From an uncultured Prevotella sp. (lineage in GTDB: Bacteria; Bacteroidota; Bacteroidia; Bacteroidales; Bacteroidaceae), in assembly GCA_900540885.1 (NCBI GenBank), contig UQHJ01000003.1, positions 43,001 through 107,000 of the forward strand: a stretch of 64,000 nucleotides of DNA, in the 5' to 3' direction. Under the pieces are notes generated by a model. The model searched no databases and was not told the origin of the DNA. It saw only the letters and a program-made list of their open reading frames with translations. Both the position numbers and the translations under genes were made by a program. How positions within the stretch are numbered: position 1 is the first letter of the stretch; the number at the start of each line of letters is the position of its first letter. Positions 19,318-29,000 of this stretch are shown here, piece by piece.

Positions 19318-19771
19318 CAGCGGATTACGCTATAAAACCCTTACGTGTTTTTACCGCCGAAGATTTTTGTTTCATGTTTCATTTTTAGTATCTAAACTAT
19401 TGATAATCAATGTGTTAATCCGCTGAAACATAGCAGTCCGATGTTTCATTTTTAGTTTCATAGTTTCATTTTTCATTAGGAGGGGAAAATAGCGCATTGA
19501 CTACAAAGAAAAAACACTGTGGGAGCGATTTAAAAACACTGAGGGAGCGATTCAAAAACACTGTGGGAGCGTGATTGCGCTCCCTCAGTGTTTTTTTATC
19601 TGTTCCAGTACGTTGCAAAAGTGAAACATAAGTGAAACATTCAACGTATATGTTTCATATTATCAACACCTTGATATTCAGAATGTTACGAACATAAATG
19701 AAACATGAAAGTTAAAATGCCCCTTTTAATTACGTATATATAGAAAAATCGGTATACCGCAATTTAACTCC
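19318..19771. other. non-coding left edge of the island
   Basis: No convincing gene. It contains an inverted repeat CAGCGGATTA (19318-19327) / TAATCCGCTG (19416-19425), several copies of a TTTCATTTTTAG-like motif, and the multi-arm terminator described separately. Short frames here read through hairpins and look spurious. Confidence 0.5.
19511..19597 (+). terminator. terminator with a triplicated left arm
   Basis: Three direct copies of a roughly 21-bp unit, AAAACACTGWGGGAGCGATT, are followed by one complementary right arm GCGCTCCCTCAGTGTTTTTTT. Any of the three left arms could pair with the right arm, the last with only a 5-nt loop. Confidence 0.75.
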
Positions 19772-20120
19772 CTATTTTGTTTGTGGGCAACGCGTCCCAT
19801 CCTGTGGGCGATGCGTCCTCACTTGGGGGCGACGCGTCCTCGCGTCGGCATACTTGTCGGCCGCCGTCTTTTGAATGTTATTCAGTGCATAGCCCTTAAC
19901 GCTCGCGTCGAGTCGGTGAAGTCTTGTATCGTCGTCTTTAAGCCATTAATAGTACTAATGGATTGGTTTATATTTGATATTTTATCTGAGAACCGATAAA
20001 CTGCGCTTTTTGCCTCTTCTATGGTTTTAACGACCTCCTTTGTAGAAGAGCTATAAACCCTAACTGTTCTTTCCCGTCAATAGCGAGCCTTAAGTTGAAT
20101 TTTATTTCTTTTGAAGCCAT
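19772..20120 (-). pseudogene. frameshifted phage-type gene remnant (tape-measure-like N-terminus)
   Basis: On the minus strand a frame starts at 20120 with MASKEIKFNLRLAIDGKEQL, then needs a frameshift to continue as STKEVVKTIEEAKSAVYRF...SISTINGLKTTIQDFTDS, and a further shift to reach ALNNIQKTAADKYADA, ending at 19772. The joined product looks like the N-terminus of tail tape-measure-type proteins of Bacteroidales prophages; this is recognition by memory and was not searched. The 3' end carries three 21-bp tandem repeats (about 19779-19841) that would read as 7-residue repeats RTRRPQV/RTHRPQD. The two frameshifts and truncation make it a pseudogene. Confidence 0.6.
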
Positions 20121-20568
20121 ATATTTATTGAGTTTTTACTTGGTTAGTAAATTATAAAGTCACACCTTTGCGAAACTAATACCTTTTGCGATATGGAAAG
20201 CGAACAAAAGCCGAAAGAGATCAAAATAGAATTTACTTGCGAAGTGAAAGAGAAACCACTCTCTCCAAAGTTGCAAAAGCGAAAGAAGAGAGCAGATGCG
20301 GCTGAAACATTTTTTAGCCTCATCGTGGTAATACTTTTAATACTTATCCCTTATTTTGTTGTGTCCACTAACGATTGGACAGACGCACAGTACACGTTAT
20401 TTTTTACGTTATTGGGCGCGTTATGCTTTTCAATTTGCGCGGTGCGTCTATGCCATTTTATATATAAAAACCCTACGCTTAAGAAGGAAAGAGGAAACGA
20501 CTTCTTCCCCTCGGATTATTTCTTTTGAAGCCATATATTATTGAGTTATGAAAAGCGAACAGCAATAG
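20101..20568. repeat. partial tandem duplication of a divergent gene start
   Basis: The segment at 20105-20132 (TTTCTTTTGAAGCCATATAT...TATTGAG) and the start of the small membrane gene (ATGGAAAGCGAACAAAAG, 20193) recur at 20519-20568 as TTTCTTTTGAAGCCATATAT...ATGAAAAGCGAACAGCAATAG, with the middle deleted and the second start closed by a stop after six codons. Confidence 0.65.
20193..20528 (+). CDS. small two-helix membrane protein, unknown function
   Basis: 111 residues: a charged cytoplasmic-type N-terminus (MESEQKPKEIKIEFTCEVKEK), a basic stretch KLQKRKKR, a TM helix at about 40-58 (FFSLIVVILLILIPYFVV), a second at about 67-88 (YTLFFTLLGALCFSICAVRLCHF), and a short basic tail. I do not recognise the family. 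It is divergent from the phage-type pseudogene. Its last codons overlap a second copy of the duplicated sequence GAAGCCATATAT, so its 3' end may be a fusion created by that duplication. Confidence 0.5.
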   Translation: MESEQKPKEIKIEFTCEVKEKPLSPKLQKRKKRADAAETFFSLIVVILLILIPYFVVSTNDWTDAQYTLFFTLLGALCFSICAVRLCHFIYKNPTLKKERGNDFFPSDYFF

Positions 20569-20593
20569 CACGTACCATTTGGCTTCCGCCTTA

Positions 20594-21031
20594 TTATTGA
20601 TCCTTCAACCCCTTCATCAAGCTAACAAGCCGCTCACGCGTCTCGTCTTTACCGACTGGTGGCACGTGGGCGGCTTGCGTTGTGTGTGAAGTGGCTTCGT
20701 TATCCCAAGGTAAGGGCAATAGCGTTTTGGGGGATACAACACCAATGATATATCTTATGGGCAATCATTGTATCAAATTCTTTCCAGTTTTGCAAATATT
20801 GGAAAGGATTTGATGATTTTTGAATGCTTAGACTTATGCAAACCCATTTCACCAGTATGAAGTGCCAATTTGGCATTTCAAAATGCCTCCAATCACGTCC
20901 ATCATTCTTTATCACATTGTCCTCTTCTGTTGCATAGCCAAGAGCATTTACAGCGCCATACCATATGATGTCTTTGTCTATGATAGTTGTGCACACGGAA
21001 ACCTCACGGAATTTTCTGTTTCTTACAAGCT
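20594..21031 (-). pseudogene. decayed minus-strand gene remnants (PLD-like piece and phage-type C-terminus)
   Basis: Reading the minus strand from about 21031: ELVRNRKFREVSVCTTIIDKD, then IIWYGAVNALGYATEEDNVIK, which resembles a phospholipase-D-fold nuclease segment (C-x-x-I-I-D...W-Y-G). The frame then continues into FQYLQNWKEFDTMIAHKIYH. After a frameshift near 20745 it continues as IIGVVSPKTLLPLPWDNEA and ends RERLVSLMKGLKDQ at 20594. The second part sits just upstream (in minus orientation) of the tape-measure-like remnant and may be a tail-assembly-type protein end, but I cannot confirm this. At least two original genes seem to be joined here. Confidence 0.4.
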
Positions 21032-21076
21032 CTCATTGTATAATAATAAATCCAGATATCGTTTCCCAAAGATTTG

Positions 21077-21202
21077 ATGGCGAATCTAATCCTTGCTGCT
21101 GGCGGCAGAGGCGGAATCTGTACAAGTGGTGGCGGTTCTACTAGTGAACTTACCAACTGGGACGGCACGAAAAAGCAAACAGGTTGGGGTAATAGTAAAT
21201 GA
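21077..21202 (+). CDS. possible 41-residue glycine-rich peptide
   Basis: MANLILAAGGRGGICTSGGG followed by STSELTNWDGTKKQTGWGNSK. It is short and unrecognised, but followed after 35 nt by a strong terminator. It may be a remnant of a larger gene; low confidence. Confidence 0.2.
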   Translation: MANLILAAGGRGGICTSGGGSTSELTNWDGTKKQTGWGNSK

Positions 21203-21237
21203 AGCCATGATTTCACATTAGGTGAGAGGTTACTCAG

Positions 21238-21271
21238 ACAACCAGATGGTAAAACAGTCTGGTTGTTTTTT
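21238..21271 (+). terminator. intrinsic terminator
   Basis: ACAACCAGA...TCTGGTTGT followed by TTTTTT. It faces rightward toward the 3' end of the long minus-strand operon. Confidence 0.8.
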
Positions 21272-21464
21272 CTATGTTCAAAGCCATATACTCATTATTT
21301 TATTATGCTTCGTGACTGCTTATTGCAGCCTTTCATCTCACTGCGTGGGAAATGTAGCATTCGATGAGTTTCAGCAATTTTACCTTTCTTTCACTCGAAA
21401 AATCATTTGATGAGCGTGATGGTTGAGCAGGTTTAGGCGACATCTGGAATGGTGCAATCTTTAT

Positions 21465-24400
21465 CTATTGATGTTTATACTCAGTGCCACAATCATCACA
21501 ATGAAAATGGTCATTTGAATTACTCATTAGTTTACCGCATTTGTAACAATAATACTCATGCTTCTCCCAGTGTCCTAAATCGTTTTCAACAAACAGTCGC
21601 AATCTGTCTGATATATATCCACCTGTCATATGTAGATGGCTTATTCGCAGTCTAAAGTTTTCTGTTGAACAACAAGCTCCGCATTCGGGACAAATATACT
21701 GTCCATTTGGACATTGCTTTGAGTCGCGGCTATCAATAGTCGCATTACACTTTTGCTTATTGAAACAGTGGTTGAGATATACAATAAATCCCTTCTTTTT
21801 ACAATTGTCATTGGTGCAGGAAAATTCAGTAACAGCCCTTGACGTGAAATTTGTTATACCTGATGGCTTCATCAGTTTACCGCATTCACGACATTTTAGA
21901 TGCTCGTAAAACTTGGCAAAACTCTTCAAATAGGATGAAAGAATGATGTAATGGCCGAATTTAGTTCGTTTCCCATTTTTATTTATGTAGTCGGGGGATA
22001 TTCCCAAAATACGCATAAAATCAAGAATCGTGTAATACTCCCATTCATCATCTGTGCGATACCTTACAGGCGGGCGAAAGCAAGGCTTGTTGCCACACCA
22101 ATAAAAAGCAAGACCGTGATAATTGTCCACTTTGTCTGAAAGACGGCATTCGCAGAATTCTTCTTGATCTTCTTCTTTGGTTTCAAATCCGACAAAATTG
22201 TTTAGACCATTATATTTAAAATTGAATGGTCTTGCTATTGCAAAAAGTTCAGCCTCGTAAGCTTCATCAAAATAGTAGGAGACCCCATTGGGCTCACTTA
22301 CCATTTGGTATTCATCCTCCTTGTATGTTATTTGTATCTGCTGGATGGCGCGGGCATAGTACTTATTATTGTATTCTTTTATATTGCCATATTCATCAAC
22401 CATCTTCTGAGGAATGAAAACCCTAAGTCTGCTATCTTGTATATTGCTGATGATGCCATTGAAATAGCTATTACGTTTCCAATTGCTTCTATTGTCAGGG
22501 AGTTCATTTACCACCCATCTGCCAGAACATTGAGTAACAATACTTCTAATGCCAATCCACTCGTCCGTATCTTTTCTACCTTCAAGCAACTGAAGCATAA
22601 CATTGTTATCCAAAGTCTTTGTTTGGTCTTTCTCACGCAATTTAAAATATGTAAAAGCAATTTCCAGAGGGAAGCATATCGGCCTCTCTCCATTGGAAAT
22701 GAGATTATAAAAGGATTCTGCCGTGTGATGGATTTTCCCCTCACTCATAGACTTGAAAAGTTTCTTGACGATCTTTATCTGTAGGTACGGTGGCAGGATT
22801 GCAAAGACTTCTGTCAAAGAAGCCGTCGATGTTGTGGTCTTAGAATGAACTGCCCACCATATCACGGCTAGTCTTTGATTAATATTATTTGTTTTTTTGA
22901 AGTTCTGTATTTGGCTCGTAAAACTTGTTTCCCAATTTCGCCGTGTATAGTAATCACTATCGCCACCTGGCATGTTGGCTGTCATAAGTTCGGTCAAGAG
23001 AACAGCAAGCGCAACATTTTCGTCGGTAATTTCCATTGATTGTAATCTCTGCGCAATCAGCTGGAACAAATTAACCTCAGTCGTTTCCAGGACTTTTGCA
23101 TGTGTTCTGTTTTTGAGCGACGGTTTATTATACCATCGCTCCTTGTCTGCATACACTCCATTAAGGGAAATTGCGTTGATGATAATCTCTACAATATTCT
23201 TTGGTAATGACGTGATAACATCATGCTCAAATAAAATCAGTAAGTCATCAACCGACCTGCTGTTGACGTAGTCGTCCCATTCTGAAGAACACTGACCATC
23301 TGGGATCAACTTCTTCAGGTCTTTAAGAAAAGCACTATTTTCCCTTTCAGGATATCGAGAGTAATACCCTTTCTTTCCTTCTTCCAAAGGTGTACCGTCA
23401 AAGAATTGACAGAGTTGGATAGTCCCCACCACCTCTTTAGCTCTAGCAATAACAATGTTTGCAAAAACTATGCTGTGGTCAAACAAATCAGGTTCGTCAC
23501 TAACAAATTCTTTCAATTTTCCATAACCCCATTGCGAAACAATTTGTTTCGACAAGGCTAATGCTTCATCTGTCGTGAGCCAAGTATGAAAACCAGTTGA
23601 TACCTCAGAAAGCACACCTATGGAGTGGGTTTCTCTCAATATGGGAATGAGTTCTTGTTTAATTTCCTCTATCTCTGCTTTTTCATAGACTGAGCTATAA
23701 TGCTCATATGCAGAGAAGAAATCAGACTCTATCCTGTAGGGAGAATTTAGGTTGGTGCGCAACAACTCTTTGAGTCTATCCTTTATCAATGGTAGCAATT
23801 TCTGCCTGTAAGGGTTAAGGATTTCTTCCCCCATAACCTTAAGTTGCCTAATGTCATCAACCATTTGCCAGTATTTATTCTCTTCAATAGCTTTATCAAT
23901 AATTGACGAGATTGACAATACCAATTCCTCTTTAAAAGACAAGAAATCCTCAGTAGCCAAGTTGTTGAGATAGGTGAAGAAATCGTTTCTTCCGTAGTCA
24001 TTATACTGTTTCCCGACAAATGCTGTCAATTCCTTTTTGAAGCGATTCTTTTTCACCGAAGCCAAACATTTGGCTATTTCCTCTTCATACTGCTTGGAAG
24101 TTAAGTGGAGATATGACCATAGTTTGCTGACAGCATTTTGTTTGTCGCGGTCAACATACATCCCCGTCCTCCTTCTGTGTTCACTCGAAGCTTTTAATTC
24201 ATCTTCGGATATATCCGAATGAGTGGACAATTCTTCAAACACCTCGTTAATTTTTCCATCCACCAACATCTCGATGTGCTGTTTCGCATACATCACACAT
24301 TCGTTAGGGATATACTCAAATGATTTTTCAACCTCTTGCCAGTCAGAGAGCGTACTATTGTCGTTAAGTTTCTGTTCCAGCCATTTCTGTACAAGGTCTG

Positions 24401-25016
24401 TATCGTCAAAATATCTAACAATGGTTGGATATGTTTTCAATACAGCCAGCCGTTCTTCATCAGTAAAAATAGAGAGAAGTGACAGCCAGATGTGCTTATC
24501 TTCTGTTGAGAACTGTCGATCAAAGATATATCGATCTTTGGAGTATTCGTTCTGTTTGTAATGGCCTACAAAGAACTTAAAGTGTTCAGACGTTTTTTCT
24601 GGGGAACGCTCTGCATCCTCCTCAATTATGTGTCTCACCTTATCTGCAACCATACCTAAAGGTTTGAAGGTATGCGTATAGAGATTTATTTTTCGATTGT
24701 CTTTATACTCAATACACTCATGGTCTCCGTAATAGGACAATGCTAACTGTGCATCCTCATCTGACTTGGTAATGCGCCTGACATTTACAGCTCGTTTTTT
24801 GCCGTTGTCCTGCTTGTCCACCTGAAAAACAACAATCAGCCCTTCTTTCTTGGCTTCATCCTCAATGAAACTCGCAGAACAAACATAAAAGTCTTGGTTG
24901 TATTTAGGTGACGGCATATTACAGTTGTTAGACGCAATGAAGCCGAAGTCCTTATTTGTATCAAAGAACTTCACCGCACCTATAAAGTATTTATCTGCTC
25001 CGTATATCAGTTTCAT
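21465..25016 (-). CDS. 1183-residue cold-shock-like / zinc-ribbon protein of unknown function
   Basis: A very large cytoplasmic-type protein with no signal peptide or TM segment. Residues about 8-75 resemble an OB-fold cold-shock domain (GAVKFFDTNKDFGFIAS with an RNP1-like KDFGFI, then QDFYVCSASFIEDEA as the RNP2-like part). A long mostly helical middle (about 90-1000) has no motif that I recognise. The last ~140 residues hold several CxxC pairs (CRECGKLM...CTNDNC; CPECGACC; CYKCGKLM...CDDCG), consistent with three zinc ribbons. Nucleic-acid binding is therefore plausible. It starts 17 nt after the metalloprotease stop, the last gene of a cluster that includes a type I restriction system, so a defence-linked role is inferred. 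No catalytic domain was identified. Confidence 0.8.
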   Translation of the reverse strand: MKLIYGADKYFIGAVKFFDTNKDFGFIASNNCNMPSPKYNQDFYVCSASFIEDEAKKEGLIVVFQVDKQDNGKKRAVNVRRITKSDEDAQLALSYYGDHECIEYKDNRKINLYTHTFKPLGMVADKVRHIIEEDAERSPEKTSEHFKFFVGHYKQNEYSKDRYIFDRQFSTEDKHIWLSLLSIFTDEERLAVLKTYPTIVRYFDDTDLVQKWLEQKLNDNSTLSDWQEVEKSFEYIPNECVMYAKQHIEMLVDGKINEVFEELSTHSDISEDELKASSEHRRRTGMYVDRDKQNAVSKLWSYLHLTSKQYEEEIAKCLASVKKNRFKKELTAFVGKQYNDYGRNDFFTYLNNLATEDFLSFKEELVLSISSIIDKAIEENKYWQMVDDIRQLKVMGEEILNPYRQKLLPLIKDRLKELLRTNLNSPYRIESDFFSAYEHYSSVYEKAEIEEIKQELIPILRETHSIGVLSEVSTGFHTWLTTDEALALSKQIVSQWGYGKLKEFVSDEPDLFDHSIVFANIVIARAKEVVGTIQLCQFFDGTPLEEGKKGYYSRYPERENSAFLKDLKKLIPDGQCSSEWDDYVNSRSVDDLLILFEHDVITSLPKNIVEIIINAISLNGVYADKERWYNKPSLKNRTHAKVLETTEVNLFQLIAQRLQSMEITDENVALAVLLTELMTANMPGGDSDYYTRRNWETSFTSQIQNFKKTNNINQRLAVIWWAVHSKTTTSTASLTEVFAILPPYLQIKIVKKLFKSMSEGKIHHTAESFYNLISNGERPICFPLEIAFTYFKLREKDQTKTLDNNVMLQLLEGRKDTDEWIGIRSIVTQCSGRWVVNELPDNRSNWKRNSYFNGIISNIQDSRLRVFIPQKMVDEYGNIKEYNNKYYARAIQQIQITYKEDEYQMVSEPNGVSYYFDEAYEAELFAIARPFNFKYNGLNNFVGFETKEEDQEEFCECRLSDKVDNYHGLAFYWCGNKPCFRPPVRYRTDDEWEYYTILDFMRILGISPDYINKNGKRTKFGHYIILSSYLKSFAKFYEHLKCRECGKLMKPSGITNFTSRAVTEFSCTNDNCKKKGFIVYLNHCFNKQKCNATIDSRDSKQCPNGQYICPECGACCSTENFRLRISHLHMTGGYISDRLRLFVENDLGHWEKHEYYCYKCGKLMSNSNDHFHCDDCGTEYKHQ

Positions 25017-25033
25017 AATATAAATTTCAAATT

Positions 25034-25996
25034 TTATTTCATACGCCTAACAGTTTCCTTGAAACCTTCACAATGCTTATATAACAGACCTTCCCGGTAA
25101 GTGACATTTGACCCTAAAGTGCAAATGCTCCACACTTCTTTAACAGCATAAAGGATCCTTTCGATGCTTACCTCAGATGGAATTTCATTATTCGCAGTCA
25201 GATAGCCACTAAGGTATTTCTCCGACGGGTTGCCTATGCCCAATCGCTCGCATACCAGCCATGATACCGACTCAGCCTCGAACTCTTTGGCCGCATGTGA
25301 CAGATTTCGAACCTGCCATTTCTCCCATTCATTAGGAGCAATAAGGTGCTGACAGAAAAGGTGACCAAGCTCATGGCAGATACTTGCAAAGCATTCTCCC
25401 TTCTGTGCATTCTTATTGATGCTCAACAGATAGTTCGCTCGCCAATTTATATTTTTGTCTTTGCCTACATGTAAGTTGATGGAGTGTGAATGATTTGCCA
25501 ACAGTTCTATCCTAGCTGCATAATTAGCTCCAGCGACAAACGATGTGTCTATAGCAATACCATGTATAGATAGCCTATCGATAGTTGCATTTAGAACTTC
25601 ATCAGATACATCTTTTCGCGTCTTGTATGGAGCTGCAATTTCTTCCAGAATCTCATCGTCCGATTTCCAGAATAGATCTGTCTTCAGTGGATAAGTATCG
25701 TTGATTTCAAATAAAAAGTCCACAGGACCGAACGGAACCAGCACAATCAGCGGGCGTGCATTTGGCTTAATTCCTCGATCATATTTATTCCGCCACTCTT
25801 TTTCAGACAGCACATAACGTGCACCAGGACGTTGCATCTCCACTAACATGGCATTATAAGGAGCGAGATGACGGAAGCGCGAACACGCTTTCATCACTGT
25901 CAAAAAGTTTTCACTCGAACGATATGCTTTTACATTTCGCCAAAGTGAATCGAGATTAGTCTCTAAATTACTGCCATTGTTTGTTGTAGCGCCCAT
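25034..25996 (-). CDS. ImmA/IrrE-type zinc metalloprotease
   Basis: A 320-residue soluble protein with a zinc-peptidase motif ICHELGHLF (H208, E209, H212) and a downstream EFEAESVSWLVCERLGI helix that can supply the third ligand, as in ImmA/IrrE and ArdC-like peptidases. The N-terminal half (PYNAMLVEMQRPGARYVLSEKEW) resembles the region before such domains in ArdC-like proteins. ImmA/IrrE enzymes usually cleave repressors or anti-sigma-type partners. Here it lies 8 nt after hsdR and 17 nt before the cold-shock/zinc-ribbon gene, so it is part of the operon. Possible substrates in the same cluster are the XRE repressor, the WYL protein or the large downstream protein (all inference). Confidence 0.82.
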   Translation of the reverse strand: MGATTNNGSNLETNLDSLWRNVKAYRSSENFLTVMKACSRFRHLAPYNAMLVEMQRPGARYVLSEKEWRNKYDRGIKPNARPLIVLVPFGPVDFLFEINDTYPLKTDLFWKSDDEILEEIAAPYKTRKDVSDEVLNATIDRLSIHGIAIDTSFVAGANYAARIELLANHSHSINLHVGKDKNINWRANYLLSINKNAQKGECFASICHELGHLFCQHLIAPNEWEKWQVRNLSHAAKEFEAESVSWLVCERLGIGNPSEKYLSGYLTANNEIPSEVSIERILYAVKEVWSICTLGSNVTYREGLLYKHCEGFKETVRRMK

Positions 25997-26004
25997 ATTT
26001 ACTC

Positions 26005-29000
26005 CTACTTAATCATTCCTCTTACTTTATAGTCATATAATTCATTGAACCATACTCGCTTGAAAGCAGCATTGGTAGCTTCTTCCGTAAGCTTATTATA
26101 GAGTTCCAGCTTCGTGTTGATGAAGTTAAGGAGTTCTGAGTCCACATCCTCATCAAACTTCGAGCGTACATCATCACGAGCATTGTTAGGGTTGAAATAG
26201 CTCATCAACTCCTCATTACTTTCAACACGCTCTCTCATTCGCAGTAAATCCACTCGGTCTTCCTCTGTCAGTTCTACATCGTATGTATCGTTAAGCACCT
26301 TTATGATATTGCTCAACCAGTCGTAGTCATCTTCTGGAGCTGTGGTTGGCTGTCCGGCACCCATACCTTTCATGAAGGTGTCTCCACTCTGCAACGAAAG
26401 ATTCTTCATTCCCTGATACTTCACTTTGTAACTGTCAAGTTCACTTTCCTTTAGCACATCATAAGGCAGATTCTCCGAAACGTATGGCAGTTTCTTTGCC
26501 AGCGAGAATGAGAAAGCAGAGAGTTTCTCCAACTCAGCATCAGTGAATGTAATGATCTGACTGAGGAACGTGAAGAGTTTGTTAAAGGTCTTGCACAACT
26601 TACGGAATTTGTCGCAAGCATCTTTATCAAGCTGTTTAACTGCACGGTTACAAACCTTGTCAAGTACAATATTCACTTTGTCCTTGTCATCGTCTTCGAA
26701 CCAGTATTTTGCAAACTCGTCAACTTCCTCCTGTGTATAGACATTAAACTCTGCCAGTTTGCTCTTTACATCGTACAAGGTGTTGGGGTCGGTTTCATCC
26801 TCTTCCATCATCTTGTTCTTGTTGTAATACTCCTGGAATGCCTTCCTTATAGCATCAGGATCGTTCACAAAGTCAAGCACCATCGTTGTGTCCTTACCTC
26901 GCTTGCAGCGATTCAAACGCGAAAGAGTCTGTACGGCATTAGCCCCGCCAAGCAGCTTGTCAACAAACATGGTCTGCAGCAATGGTTCATCGAAGCCTGT
27001 CTGAAACTTATTGGCAACAATCAAGATGCGATATTGTGGCATTTTCAATGCTTCAGGAATGGAAAGGTTTCCTTCCAGTCCATTCATTGATTTTTCTGTA
27101 TATTCTTCGTTGGTTTCGCTATCCTTAACTGTACCAGAGAAAGCCACAAGACAGCGATATGGCAGTCGCATCTCCTGCATGATGCTGTCGAACTTCAATT
27201 TATAGCGCACAGCGTGAAGACGTGAACGAGTTACGAGCATGGCACGAGCCTTACCTTCCAACTCATTCTGTGTCTGCGATGCAAAATGCTCAACCATGAT
27301 GCGAGACTTCTTCTCAATTGCAGCATTCTGCAAGTCCACGTATGAAGTCAGCAGTCGCACGGTCTTCTTCTTGTCATATTCCTTATCTGCAAATTCCTTC
27401 TTGCGTACCAACTTATAGTATCGGGAGAACGACATATAACCTTTCAGCACGTCAAGAATAAACTCCTCCTTGATGGCTTCTTCCATGGTATAGCAGTCGA
27501 ATGGGTCTTTTGATCCATATTCTCTTTCACAGAAAAGTTCTATGGTTTTACCCTTTGGCGTTGCAGTAAATGCAAAGAATGACACATTCTGCTTGTCACC
27601 TTTTCGTTTCATCTCTGCCTCAATCTTCTCGTTAAGAGTCATTTCCTCGTCGTTCTCTTTTTCATCCTCGCCATCAAATTTCTCCGCTTCGGCGAGAGAA
27701 AGGGCTTTGCGCATTTGTCGAGCATTTTCTCCACTTTGAGAAGAATGTGCCTCGTCAATAATGACGGCATATTTCCTGTTAGGATATGGCGCAATGGCAT
27801 CCGAAATGAAAGGGAATTTCTGTATAGTTGTAATAATGATACGACGACGTTTCTCAATGGCATCCTGCAAATCCTTACTGGTGTGACCGTCGGCATCGGG
27901 TGCGTCACTAATAGTCCACACTTCGCCATCCACCTTGGCAAACTGCTTCACATTACGCTTCATCTGCTCATTGAGTACACGACGGTCTGTGACGACCAAC
28001 ACACAATCAAAGAGTGCGCGGTCGTCAGCGGCGTGCTGGTAGAGGTTGCTTAACCTGAATGCCAGCCATGTGATAGTGTTCGATTTTCCTGAACCAGCCG
28101 AATGTTGTATGAGGTAGCGATGTCCTGCCCCTCGCTCTATCACGTTTTTCACCAGTTTATGTACGGCTCGTCGTTGGTGGTAGCGTGGGAATATGAGAGC
28201 TTCGCTTACCTTTTCATCAAACTTCCGTTTCTTATCGTCATAGTAACGTTCCTTTTCGACTTGCACAGTAATAAAGTTTTGGAGCAAGTCCATCAGATTA
28301 TCGCGACGTAGAACATCCTCCCAAATATAGTAAGTGGCGTAACCCAACTTAGCTTGCTTACGTTTTTTCAGTTCCTCTGGGTCGTCAGTGCGATTCTCAA
28401 AGCATTGGTTGAATGGGAAGAAGCGTGTATCGTCACCTGCCAAACGTGTTGTCATGAACGCCTGTTCTGAACCTACAGCGAAATGAACCAGACAGCGTTT
28501 GAATTGAAGCAGTGTTCCATCCTTGGCTGGGCGGTCAGTCATATACTGCTTGATGGCATTATGATGAGTCTGGTTGGAGAGCGTATTTTTTAACTCAACC
28601 GTAACAATGGGGAATCCATTGAGGAAGATAGCGAGGTCAATACGCCACATTTTGTCATCACTAAACACCAATTCCTGCGTGATTGCTAATCGGTTGGCAC
28701 GATAAAGCACATCGTGTTCAGGTGTCTTGTTGTTGGCTGGTTTGAAGTATGCCAGACTGAACTTCATGCCACGTCCGCAGTCAATAGTTTCTTTGTCGCG
28801 CAGTAGCGTGAGTGTACCTTGTGGCGTATTCATGCCATTGAGCACATGATCTTTGGTAGCTTTCTTTAGGGCTGCAGCCATTTCCGATTTGATACGAGTA
28901 AGAATGTCTCTCTGCATCGCCGTCTCGTCACCCTCGTATTTTTCGGTAAGCCACTTGCGATAGTTGTCGCCTTGCGATGCTTTTAGGAAAGCAAACAATT

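Noticed and set aside
19235..19426. 63-residue basic frame after the GH36 gene
   Set aside because: It starts inside the terminator hairpin and has low-complexity basic composition.
19781..19999. 72-residue plus-strand frame with 7-residue repeats
   Set aside because: It is antisense to the phage-type pseudogene; the repeats are explained by the 21-bp tandem repeat.
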